A DNA stretch of 19,598 nt from Podila epigama (lineage: Eukaryota > Mortierellomycota > Mortierellomycetes > Mortierellales > Mortierellaceae), in NCBI GenBank assembly GCA_015679605.1, contig JAAAVE010000212.1:1687-21284 (forward strand), given 5' to 3'. The number at the start of each line of letters is the position of its first letter. Positions within the stretch are counted from its first letter, which is position 1. Below are positions 6,942 through 16,800 of this stretch, in pieces. The position numbers and the translations under genes were made by a program. The notes beneath the pieces were generated by a model. It was not told the origin of the DNA and did no database searches. It saw only the letters and a list, made by a program, of their open reading frames with translations.

Positions 6942-9900
6942 ATGATACCCAGCTCTGGTAATAGACCTCGTCTTCCCGGATCAAGTTCCTCCAGTGGTAG
7001 CAGCAGTGGTACCATTAGCGTCGGTAGTGGGCCCGGCAATGGCATCCCTTTCTACAACATCCACCAACCATCTGCACGGTCACCACTCAGTCAAGAGACA
7101 ACTCCCTTTGGTCTCTTCCGGCACAAGAACCTCTCCACATCAGCCCTTCCCTCTAATCCAAACGTGAACGGACCAGTCTCTGCATCATCATCCGCATCCG
7201 GAATCGGTAGTCCAGCGACAGGCGCCATCGCCTTTTCTCCTAGCTCATCAATATCAAATATCACCGACCTCAACACCAATCAAACCCAGAACAACACCAA
7301 CGGTAACGGCCCAGGGCACAAAAACTCACCTTCCACACCAGTTCTGCCACCTCTACCGCCACTCTCCAAAGTGCCTCCCAACGCCAGCCCCAAAATTAGC
7401 ACCAGCGCGCGTCCGTCATCGTTCCAATACACAGCGCAGTACTATGCCTGGTGGGATTACATTGCTCGCGATCATGACGAACTCTCATTCAAGAAGGGCG
7501 ATGTTCTCCTTGTCAACCGCGAGTTTGACGATCTGTGGTGTCTGGGATCGGTCATGAAGCCAGACAAGCGTTCTAGTGCGAGACATGGCTTCTTTCCGCT
7601 TCAATACTGCTCCTGTGAAAGCCAGTGCTACGTACCGACAACAAGGGTGGCAGCACGACAAAATGGAAGCGGCAGCGGCAGCGGCATTGGGGCCGACCCC
7701 GGATGTCGACTAAGTGTCATCATGCCATACAACGCAGACAACAGCGATGAGCTGAGCCTCAGGCCTGGGAATCAAGTGCGAGCCATTCATTTCTTTGACG
7801 ATGGCTGGGTCCTAGGTGAGCAGATTGATCACTCTGGTGTCACCATCGCCGCTGGAGTCTTTCCGTTTGCTGTTGTTAGGATTGTCACCGCCGCGTCTAT
7901 AGAGGCCGCCATGGCTATTGGTTCACCATCCTCGAGTAACATGGCTTCACCTTCAAAACAGCGGGCCGTCAACATGGGGTCACCTTTAGTGCCGACTCAG
8001 GACATTGGATTCAACAAACTTTCAAGGCAACAACAACAACAACAACAACAAGAGGACGACAATACTACCAACAACATCATCTCAGCTGCGACCAACGGTA
8101 GCACATCGAGCTTCAATACCCTGTACAGTCAACAAAACAATAGCAATCAGATGCTTCAATATAATAATACCAACGCCAGCAACACAAAGCTCCCTGGATC
8201 ACCCACCTCATCACCCTTCATGGGCAGCCAACAAAACTACCGCGCCTCACCACCGATCGGTCCAGCACGGTCACCTCTCTCTGGCGTTGACACTCTTCGG
8301 GCGGGAAGTCACCCAAATCGATCCAGTGTCCAGTCAAATTCGAGTCTCAATGGACGAACCAACGGAGGCGGAACCCAGGCAGCCTTAATCACAGAAGAGC
8401 AAGTCATACAAGCGCTTCAGGACCGGCCACCTCAGGATACAGTTTTACAACTCTATCTCGCTCAAAAGGGCGACCCCAACATTGTCGACGCCAATGGCAA
8501 TTCTTTACTGCACCTTGCAATCATTGCACATTCTCAAGCATGTCTCGTGTTTTTGCTGAATGCACCTGATATTAAACTGGAACATGGGTCGCCCATCAGC
8601 CCTCTCTATACAGCAGTCAGATTCCGATCATGGAAGGCAGCACAGCAGCTCTTGATTCAAGGGGCAGATCCCAATGTGCACGATGAACGCGGATTGTCAG
8701 TATTGCACATTGTGTTGCTCTTCATGACCAAAGGTGACACACTTGCAGAGGAAGTTGTGCATCTCTTGTGCGAAAGCAAAGCGGATGTGAACTGTATAGC
8801 AAACGACAAAAAGATTATTCCTCTATTAATTGCAGTCGAGCGTGAGTTGTGGGCAGAGGTCGAGATCTTGATGGCCTATGGTGCCAATCCGTACATGATC
8901 TGGGGCAGAGATCGTCGACTGAGCTCTAGTCTCGGAGGTGTTGGAGGAGGAGGCTTGAGTCAACAGTTTGCGTCGGATGGTTCACTGAGCAGTGCCAACA
9001 GTAATGGTACAGTGACCCGATCCACTCTGGGAAGCAGTGAACGAAGACAAGGTGCATCTGGTTCGACTATTGCTAAAGTTTTATTATGCACCGACCAGTT
9101 TCTCTGCCACATCATCGTCGCCATCGCCATCGCCTTCTTCATCCCAATCTTCGCAATCGTTCTTTGGCCCACAGCACGCGGCCATGCAGGTCTCGTCTGC
9201 ATCTTCGTTCACGACCAATAACGGCAGCAGCAATAATGTCAATGTCGTATCTCATCCGTATACACATACTTTTGGATCTTCAGTGCCGTTGCCTTTCGCT
9301 AACGGGACAGGCGCTGGACCAGGACATGGTACACCCACTTCGATCCCTTCACCATCTTCAGCCCAGTCATCACCAGGGTCGGCAGTATTGTTTGGGTACA
9401 TGGGTCATCGTGCCAGTGGCTCTGAAGGTCAGCCAATGACTGGAGGTGGAGGAGGAGAGCCTTCCTCAGGACCACAGGCACAACAGCAATCACAATCACA
9501 ACCGCAACAACAACAGCAACCGCAGCAGCAACCGCAGCAGCAACAGCAGCAACAATCACCATCATCACCACCACTACCTCCACCTCCACCTCCACCGCCA
9601 CCGCCACCACCGCTTCTAGTAGGAAGTAATGGTATTGGGCCGCTCAAAACGACGAATGCGCAGGGATCAACCGGTGCCCTGATTGCATCTGCAGGAGGTA
9701 CTCTGGCAGGATCCTTTACGAATGCAAGTGCAAATGCCAATATGGTGGGTGGATCGAATCCAATCTATGTGATTACACCCAAGGTACTGCTACAAGCGCT
9801 GACATTGGCCAAGGATCTGGGTCACCATGATTGTCTTCAGATCCTATCACGACCCGAGGTGACGTTGAAGGAAGGCACATTGTATGGCACGGGTAGTTTT

Positions 9901-10059
9901 GGGTATAATCAGTTGCAGACTCAATTGAACGGCCATTTCTATGGTGGACATCATTTCGGGCATGGTCATGGAGGTCATGCAGGTGGAGGAGGGCATCATG
10001 GTGGGCATGGTAAAGAACATCGCAATCTGATTCAAAAGCTCACGAGTCTGTTCAAGTGA
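6942..10059 (+). CDS. Large two-SH3, ankyrin-repeat scaffold-like protein
   Basis: Exons 6942-8937 and 9038-10059 give 1005 aa. Order of parts: a Ser/Gly/Pro/Asn-rich N-terminus (1-160); a first SH3-like domain at about 162-224 (AQYYAWWDYIARDHDELSF, then GDVLLV, the WC pair and GFFPLQY); a second at about 255-314 (MPYNADNSDELSLRPG, DDGWVLGE, GVFPFAVV); an Asn/Gln linker with eight Gln at about 363-370; ankyrin repeats at about 480-690 (DANGNSLLHLAI, QGADPNVHDERGLSVLHIV, YGANPYMIW); then Ser, Gln and Pro runs, a last helical piece (VLLQALTLAKDLGHHDCLQIL) and a Gly/His-rich tail ending in IQKLTSLFK. SH3 plus ankyrin suggests an adaptor that binds Pro-rich ligands, perhaps at the cortex or cytoskeleton, but I cannot name an orthologue. 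The intron is inferred: both flanking frames look coding, and joining 8937 to 9038 restores an ankyrin repeat of normal length (GANPYMIWGRDRR then NEDKVHLVRLLL). The start sits in ACAATGA after A/C-rich sequence. Confidence 0.85.
8028..8051 (+). repeat. CAA repeat encoding eight glutamines
   Basis: An uninterrupted run of CAA codons in frame with the SH3/ankyrin protein, between the second SH3-like domain and the ankyrin repeats. A pure codon run is prone to length change by slippage. Confidence 0.9.
8938..9037 (+). other. Inferred 100-bp intron of the SH3/ankyrin gene
   Basis: The donor is GGAG|GTGTTG and the acceptor GGAAGCAG|TG. Neither is a strong site: the donor lacks the GTAAGT form seen elsewhere in the window and no pyrimidine tract precedes the acceptor. 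The intron is called because the frame must change by one between the ankyrin block and the Gln/Pro block, and this junction gives the best ankyrin repeat. Other GT sites (8999-9010 area) would leave an intron of only 30-40 bases. A sequencing indel is the main alternative. Confidence 0.5.
9478..9612 (+). repeat. Glutamine then proline codon runs
   Basis: Mixed CAA/CAG codons (about 9478-9555) give a Gln-rich run broken by Ser and Pro, followed by CCA/CCT/CCG codons (about 9557-9612) giving a run of about a dozen prolines. Mixed codons suggest the protein tract is kept by selection rather than by fresh slippage. The polyproline could be a ligand for SH3 domains, including the protein's own. 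Confidence 0.85.
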
Positions 10060-10062
10060 AGG

Positions 10063-10068
10063 AATAAA
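10063..10068 (+). terminator. Candidate poly(A) signal of the SH3/ankyrin gene
   Basis: AATAAA begins four bases after the TGA stop (10057-10059) and runs into a poly-A patch. It is very close to the stop, so the real signal could lie further on. Confidence 0.4.
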
Positions 10069-10165
10069 AAAAAAATTGTACAATATGGACGAAAACAAAA
10101 CAAACACGCACATCGTATTGTGAAGAGTGAGCAATGGGGGGCTTCATGGTTGAAAAGGAGTTGTA

Positions 10166-10171
10166 TTTATT
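10166..10171 (-). terminator. Candidate poly(A) signal of the zinc transporter gene
   Basis: The forward strand reads TTTATT, which is AATAAA on the minus strand, about 120 bases past the transporter's stop codon. Confidence 0.4.
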
Positions 10172-10292
10172 GATACACAAGATATGAAAAAAAAAGTTTT
10201 TGTTGGATGCCAGGATTTTATCACCAGAGCATTGAGAAAAGAACGAAAGGGTAGCAAGCAAACAAAAAATAAAAAATTAAGGAAACGATGCA

Positions 10293-12845
10293 CTATGCCC
10301 AGTGATTATGTTCACTGGGCAAGGCCTCTTGCTCCATTTCATTTTCGCTCTCGTCTTCATGGTCAACAAGACGATTCTCTCGATAACTGCTGAGCGGCGT
10401 CCCTGGGCCTCGTTGAAGGTTTTGGATATCAGGGGAATGGGAATGGGAATGGGAATGGGAGTGTTGAGGTTGTGGATGCTTGTGAAAGTCATCGTGATCT
10501 TCATCTTCAATCGAAAAGATGACATCCTGATCATGTCTCGCAGGGGTATCCGTCGTCTTTACAAAGGGGTCCGATAGAGATGATGATGACGGTCCTGGAT
10601 GTCCATCCAAGTGTGCATGATTCCACTGCCGATAATTAGTGTTATTTTGTTGTTGGTGGCTGTATGATGTAGATGAAGAAGAGTCGCGCATCTCCACAGA
10701 GGTAGATGCATCAAGTCCATGTGAACCTCGTTCAAAACTTATTCCTTTCTGTTGCTGATGAGAGGCATAGGACTCCAATTGAATCGTAGAATGTCGGATC
10801 CCGTACTTTTTCTTGAGCGCACGACGCACACGCGCCAGGATCTGATAAGCCTGGGACATGTCCTGAATTTCTGGTTGCAGAGAGACAGTGCTTGCCAACG
10901 CGACTTTGCCAATGGTAAGAGACCACAGGTGAAGCGTCTTCACTTCCAGAACGCCTGGCACATCACAGATCGTTTCCCGTACATCCTCCGTATTCATGCC
11001 ATAAGGGACACGTTCCATGAGAACAGCAAGCGACTGTTTGAAGACACCGAGCGTGGTGGCAATGACCAAGATGGAAAAGACAAACGTGCAGATGGGGTCG
11101 AGATACGTGAGCGATGGGTAAAAGGTAATGATCAAGGATGAGATCAAGACGCCAATTGAAGAGAGCAAGTCTCCGAGGACATGAAGTGTTGCTGCTGTGA
11201 TGTTGAGATTCATGCGGTGGTGATGATGATGGCCACCATTGGAATGACTACTATGCTCATGCTCGTGATCATGGTGGTCGTCATGGGCAAAAGGTTTGTG
11301 AGATATTGACTGACCATCGTGATCATGGTCAGGGTCTTCCTCACTTCGGAGAGGTTCGTGGACGTGCGCATCGTCTGAGGCATCGTGTCCATGCCCATGT
11401 GTATGAGACTGCGAGTGAGAATGTCCATGCCCATGATCATCATGTCCATGTCCGTGTCCATGTCCGTGTCCATGATGATGATGGTGCCCTCCAAGAACAA
11501 ACATCAAACTATATTTCACCGTTTTGTTGTGGTATTTTTGTAAAGTTAAACATGAGGTTAGATACATTTTTCTATTCCTGTGCTCATCTTTTCAACACTT
11601 TGTCTCTCTCTCCTCCCCTACCCCCCCTTGCATTCAAACACCACTTTGGAATGTCTCGAAATGTCTCGAAAGGAATAGTACTACAACAATACATTAGAAA
11701 AAAAAATGGAGTTCCCCCTTACACAATGTTCACGCAAACACCGAGTCCCGCAATGATCGACATGGTCTTTCCATCAATATCGAGTGGATGTCGGACACGA
11801 TCGTATGCTTCCACGACAAGGGTGAGAGTGAGGCCCCAGATGAGAAAGATGGAGAAGAGGGCGCCCAAGACTTCTGCACGGTGGTATCCGAATGTATGTG
11901 TCGCTGTTGAAGGAAGACGCGAGAGATAGATTGCAGTCAACGAGATGATGAATGATACAATATCTATGTTCAATAAAACATGGTCAAAGAGAAAGAGAGA
12001 CAGTTGAGAAGGATGCACTTTAAGGAAACTCGAGTTCACATTGTTATTGTTGCAGGCAGGAAGGTGACGAGTGACGATGGACGCGAAACAAAGGGAGACA
12101 AAAAGAGAGTGAAAGAGGGGGGACGGTCCAACAAAGAACAACAACATCATCGAATCACCCCCTCACCTGTCATCAAGTGGAACGAATCACTGAGAAGTGC
12201 GAGCGAGTCGGCGAGGAGTCCTCCTGCAAGTTCAACAACGACAAAAGTTGAGCAGAGAGCAATCGCGATCTTGAGTCTTTTCTTGTCCTTTTCAGCCTCT
12301 TGTAGTTCCTCTAATGTGGGCACATCCTCGTCTTGGCTTTGGATAGATATGATCGAGTTGGAAATGGATGTGCGTGCACCTGTTGCAGAGTGATCGTGGC
12401 CGTTGTGTGTGTGGCTGTGCCCATGTCCGTGTCCGTGTCCATGCTCGTGTTCGTGTCCATGTCTATGAACGTGTCCGTGCTCGTGACCTTGCCCTGGGCT
12501 ATGGTTGTGGCTGTGACTATGACTATTGTCGTGGCCAAGAGGATGGTGATGCTGTTGGCTCATGGATTTGTTTGTATGGCTATGAGAGTGCTTGGTGTCG
12601 TTGGGTCCAGGCGTAGAGTCGTCGATGGTGGATCCAGAAAGATTAGGGGATGTGATGATGTGTTGTTGGTCTTTTTGATTTAAATGGATCTCGTTCAGTC
12701 TGTGGGATGTGGGTGATGATGGTTGTGAGGTAGTGGATGTAGCTGATTGCTGTTTTGAGTAACTGGAAGAGTGTAGACTATGCGTGATGAGGGGGAGCAA
12801 TGGTTCGTCGTCGTCATGAGCGATGACTCCTTTATTCGAAACCAT
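10293..12845 (-). CDS. Zinc cation diffusion facilitator (ZnT/MTP-type Zn2+/H+ antiporter)
   Basis: CDF proteins export Zn2+ from the cytosol into vacuoles or secretory compartments in exchange for H+. Exons 12845-12167, 11963-11723 and 11508-10293 give 711 aa, much longer than the usual 350-450. Residues 1-190 are a hydrophilic N-terminus with a dense His/Gly/Glu stretch. TM1 begins after KKRLKIAIAL. The zinc site pairs HxxxD in TM2 (H223 and D227, HLMTD) with HxxxD in TM5 (H416 and D420, HVLGD), the pattern of zinc-selective members. TFGYHRAEVLGALFS, between them, is the family signature. The TM4-TM5 loop (about 315-404) is a long His-rich loop. The cytosolic C-terminal domain has GVLEVKTLHLWSLTIGK, and a disordered tail (about 545-711) ends with another His/Ser repeat. 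D227 is formed across the first splice junction, which strongly supports it. TFGYHRAEVLGAL resembles animal ZnT2/3/4/8 more than yeast ZRC1. The start at 12845 is the first ATG of the frame. Metal choice is inferred from the HD-HD motif. Confidence 0.93.
10296..10321. repeat. Perfect 10-bp stem-loop at the end of the zinc transporter ORF
   Basis: TGCCCAGTGA (10296-10305) and TCACTGGGCA (10312-10321) are exact inverted complements around a six-base loop. The stem begins at the base next to the stop codon (10293-10295) and covers the last nine sense codons. It would fold in RNA from either strand. No T-run follows it, and a bacterial-type terminator would have no meaning in a nuclear gene. Confidence 0.85.
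10433..10462. repeat. GGGAAT hexamer repeat encoding His-Ser pairs
   Basis: Four exact GGGAAT units and one GGGAGT. On the minus strand they encode alternating Ser and His in the C-terminal tail of the zinc transporter. The near-exact DNA repetition points to recent hexamer expansion. Confidence 0.9.
11441..11485. repeat. Hexamer-type repeat encoding His-Gly in the TM4-TM5 loop
   Basis: Degenerate units of CATGTC/CGTGTC on the plus strand encode alternating His and Gly in the cytosolic loop of the zinc transporter. Such loops are known in CDF proteins to bind or sense zinc. The variation between CAT and CAC codons suggests an older tract than 10433-10462. Confidence 0.8.
12421..12486. repeat. 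Hexamer-type repeat encoding His-Gly/His-Glu in the N-terminus
   Basis: Plus-strand units related to GTGTCC and GTGTTC encode His alternating with Gly or Glu before TM1 of the zinc transporter. The unit type is the same as at 11441-11485, so the two His-rich segments look similar at the DNA level as well as in protein. Confidence 0.8.
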
Positions 12846-13822
12846 TAGATGTTGAAGAGGTATTACCCAGTTTTTTTTTTTGAGGGGAGATATTCTATCT
12901 TTTCATTGTTCGTGGAGTGACAAAAGGATGGTTTTTGATGGGGGATGGTGTTTTTGACGAACGAGGAAAAAATGAAAGGAAACAGGGGTGACAACAAGAA
13001 GGAGAAGAAGAGAAAAGAGCAAAAAGAAAATGAAAAAAATAAGAAGAGAGTTGTTCGTCACGAAGCAAATAGCGAAAGTGGCTGTGGTCCGTGTGAGCGC
13101 GACCCATGCAGCCCATGGATGGCCCTTATCGAGAGAGTAAATGCGAGAACAATAAGTTGAGATGGGATTTTGAGCACGTTCAAAAGGTTCAAGAGGTTCA
13201 AAAGGACAGATCAAAACTTTTGTCCCTGTCTGTCTGTCTTTCCTCGCTCTGTCATTCGCCAATTGCCACGAAGGTTAATAAAGAAAGTAAAAAAAGGTTG
13301 CGAGCAGAAAAGAAGCTTAAAAAAATTGAGCCAAAAATAGGATCCTGTAAATCCATGAGAGGTAGGAAATAACGCGTAATTCGAATCTGTCCCTTTTTGT
13401 CATTTCGCCTTGGTGCCCACTTGCATCGAACGAGGGCAAAGACTTCTCAGTCTCCCCTATGGGTTTTCGTCGGCGAAACCCCAAACGGCTCTCGCATCCC
13501 AACCTACAGGTGATGGGGCGCGTTGCGGACAAGGCTTGTAAATATCAGCACCCAGTTGCGACAGATGAAGCAAGCGAGCCAGGCCGCCACATCTTGATTT
13601 AAGCACTTGTTATGCTGGATCTATTCATTTTTAACAAAACTTGTTTGTTTGTTTAATAAATCGTTTAATTGTTATGCGATTTAGGAAAACTCGTTTAATG
13701 CTTGTGTTTTTTTTTAGGTCTTGTCACTCTACAACCAAATGCCAATGTCCAATGCTCAAGTTCTGTGAACTCTACTCTACAAAAGAAACAGTCACATCGC
13801 ATTTAAAAAAAAAAAAAAAGAC
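12846..13822. other. Intergenic: zinc transporter promoter and 3' flank of the PP2A B'' gene
   Basis: Nearly 1 kb without a recognisable gene. The left part (12870-13350) is purine-rich on the plus strand, so it is pyrimidine-rich in the sense of the transporter and typical of fungal upstream regions. From about 13385 to 13610 the composition is balanced and non-repetitive, with a short GGGTTT/AAACCC hairpin near 13462-13482; a 71-codon minus-strand frame (13317-13532) overlaps it but is not recognisable. The right part is A/T-rich and ends in a run of about 17 A just past the B'' stop. I looked for a yeast-type zinc-responsive element and a metal-response core on both strands and saw neither clearly. 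Confidence 0.6.
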
Positions 13823-16800
13823 TTAGGCATTGCTATCCATCGATATCTGCTCAAAATCATGTCCAATCTCAAAGACTGCCCTCCCACCAGCTGTCGCTGT
13901 CGTAGTCGCTGTCGCTGTTGTAGACGCAGCCGTTGCTGATGTCATGGTCGTCACATCGACAAATTGTCCCTTGACCATCATTCCTCCTCCTCCTCCTCCT
14001 ACATCGTTCTCGCTGTCTGACAACGACGCCAACAGATTCGCATCCTCAATATCCACAAAGTGTCCACCATAGACGTGATGTTGATGAGCGTGCTGGTGTC
14101 GGAGCTGATGCTGGTGTTGGAGCTCGTTCATGTGTTGGTGCTGGTGCTGGTCTAGCTGTTGGTGCTGATGCTGATATTGATGAGGGTGCTGATATTGCAC
14201 CCGGTACGGATGCTGGTGTCCCAAGGCTGCTGCTGCTGCTGCCGCCGCAACAGCACTCGCATGAACACGTCTCTGCTCCTCCTCTTCCTCCATCATGCGT
14301 TCTTCTTGTCCTTCCCCTCCTTCTTTCATCAGCCTTGCGTCCTCTCCTTCAACAACAATGTCTTCTTCAATCTCTTCTCCCTCCTCTTCTTCCTCTTCGC
14401 CATCTTCATGTTCTTCTTCCTCCTCTTCCTCTTCCTCTTCCTCTTCCTCCTCTTCTTCTTCGTCATCATCATCTTCATCCTGTTCCCACCCAGTACGACT
14501 CTGCGGACGTTCAATCGTCACCAGCTTCTCGTACTCGGCCTCCACATACACCAACCAAGGCGACTCTCTAAGAAAAAGAAAGACATAAAGACCAAAAAGA
14601 AACCCCCACTCCCTGTTAGTGATATGATATTTGAAGACAAGCCAATATCTGCGATGCAATAGCCATGACCATAAAAGATAAAGAAAAAAAAAAAAAAAAA
14701 AGTAATTACCGAATCGTCGCCAATAAGGCCTTTTCTTTCCGTTGTTCTTCCAACAGTGCTCGTCGCATCAAGGACTTTTGTCGACGTCTCTTCTCCTTGT
14801 TTCGAGTCCGCCTCAAGGTCTTGAAAGAGTCACGACCTCCTCCTTCAATAGCAACCAACTCTTTCTCCTCTTGCAGATCGGAGCCACCTTCTTGGACAAT
14901 ATCAGCCGCCAACAACAACGATGCGACATTGTTGCCATTGTTACTGTCATCGTTGCTGTTCTTACTTTGATTGGAAACGCGTCGTTTGTCACCACTGTCG
15001 CCTCCTTGAGCGCTCTCGCGCCCATTATTCTCAAGCTCCACATGTTGCACCAATTCCGCACCTAAACCTATACTGTTGGATTCATCCACAGGAGAGGACG
15101 ACTCGATTCCATCCGCCGACAGTGATGACCATGAGGATAGAGATGCTTTGGATACTTGTAGACCTGTCCTGCCCATCTCAATATCTGTCATGGATACATC
15201 CATAGACGACATGGTCGCCTCTGCATTCCTCAAAAGCAAGTCTTTGTTGCCACGACCATGCTCCCCTCCTCCTCTGCTTTCAAACACATCCTCCTCTTCT
15301 TCTTCTTCCTCTTCCTCTTCATCATCCTCAAAGTCCTCATCGTATGCCTCAATCTCCTCCTCCTCCTCCTCCTCGTCGTCGTCTTCAAATGATTCTTCAT
15401 CATCATCGTTCTCCTCGTCATCCTCATCCTCATCCTCATCATCAAATAACTCTTCTCCAGCCGCCATCTCCTCCCAAGCCGCATCTGCAGCCCGCTGCAT
15501 CGCAATCTGTTGCTGCCGCATCCGAATCTGATGTTGATGTGCCTCAAAGGCTCGCCATCGAACCACATTGCAAAACAAGTCAATAAACGGACCTGCTTGA
15601 CCGCATCGCTTCAAATCCGCCAATCGTACCCATCCACTCTCTCGTGGATTCACCAAATCCTGCATCTGACAAATCGCATCCCCAAATCCAAATGATTCCA
15701 TCCCTAAAATCGCCATCCGCGTCGCTTGCTCTTGGAACAATTGCTCCAACTCGAACACAGTCAGAATACCATCACCGTCCAAATCCATGCATCGGAACCA
15801 GTACTCGATCGACGTGACCGTTTGCTTATCCGTCTCAGCTAACAGGAACCAAATAAACCCTTTGTAGGTCATCCGATAGAACTGTGGTCGACAGGTACTT
15901 CCTGGCCCCGGGTGGACTGTCCTTTGCATCATGGCAGGCATCGGCATCGGCGACGGTGGCTGCTGCTCCTGCATAGCCACATCCACATCAAAGCCCTTGC
16001 CGCCATGTTCCATTCCAGGTACAGATTCTGCAGAGGATATCGTCTCAAGAGTCAATGGCGCTCCAATGTTATCGGCCTGACGTTCGTCGGAAGCTGGATT
16101 AGCTGACGTGTTGTCCTGAGAGATGGATTCAATTACACTGGCAATGTCATCATCGATATCCATGTTGACTGGGACTGCTCCAACTGTAGCGTTCGATTCC
16201 AACGTCTGTTGTTGTTGCTGTTGTTGCTGTTGATATTTCTGCTGTTGTTGCTGTTGTTGCTGTTGTTGCAAAAACATCATATCTGGGTCAGGCACCATAA
16301 ACATACCTGTCTCGTTGCCATATCCTTGCATCACTCTACGAATAATCCTAGTCGAAATCGCGCCTCCTGCATACCCAGCCAAATCCTTTTCATCCAAAAT
16401 CAAATCATGATCCTGGTCCAACTCCCAAAACTTGCAATAAATCACATAAAAGTGCTTATAGGAGAAACAATCCTCGGTTTGGTTCAAATCAGAATTCTCG
16501 AGTTTTCGAAGTGTCTTTTCGAATCCAGACTTTCGAAGATCGGCGAGTGACATCTTTCCATGGCGTCGGTTAGCCTCGTAAAAGATACGAGTGATCACCG
16601 TCTCCACTTTTTTTTTTTTTTTAAGTAAAAAAAAATAACAAGAAAAGAAAAGAGAAGACAGTGAGTTACCATCGAACCTTCAACAAAAACAGTGCAGCTC
16701 AAGGGGAAAAAAAATGGAAGCAACAAAAAAGAATGAATAAAAAAACGTATGACACTTCTTACAATAACGTTCTTGAAAAACGGCATTTCCAGCTAGGAAT

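Larger units (their letters stand above)
10060..10292. other. Convergent 3' flank between the SH3/ankyrin and zinc transporter genes
   Basis: These 233 bases hold the 3' ends of two facing genes. AATAAA for the left gene lies at 10063-10068, and a minus-strand AATAAA for the right gene at 10166-10171. A-rich patches occur at 10068-10076, 10187-10195 and 10260-10277. I see no further gene. Confidence 0.6.

Noticed and set aside
11640-11670. Short direct repeat (AATGTCTCGAA twice) in the second zinc transporter intron
   Set aside because: Only two short copies in an intron with no further structure; best explained as a local duplication.
12333-12683. Plus-strand Val/Met-rich frames opposite the zinc transporter
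   Set aside because: They mirror the His-Gly codon repeats of the real minus-strand exon; their hydrophobic look is an artefact of CAY/GGN codons.
14159-14662. Plus-strand frame of 167 codons with a Leu/Phe run resembling membrane segments
   Set aside because: It is the antisense of the Glu-codon run in the PP2A B'' gene; GAA/GAG read backwards gives Leu and Phe.
15076-15531. Plus-strand Ser-rich frame of 151 codons
   Set aside because: It is the antisense of the acidic insert in the B'' coding exon, where conserved EF-hand protein lies on the minus strand.
14706-16607. Reading the large B'' exon as a complete gene starting at 16607
   Set aside because: That start is GTG and follows directly on an acceptor AG. 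Upstream exons carry conserved B'' sequence (HPGLEFL, IPPFYFP) in matching phase.
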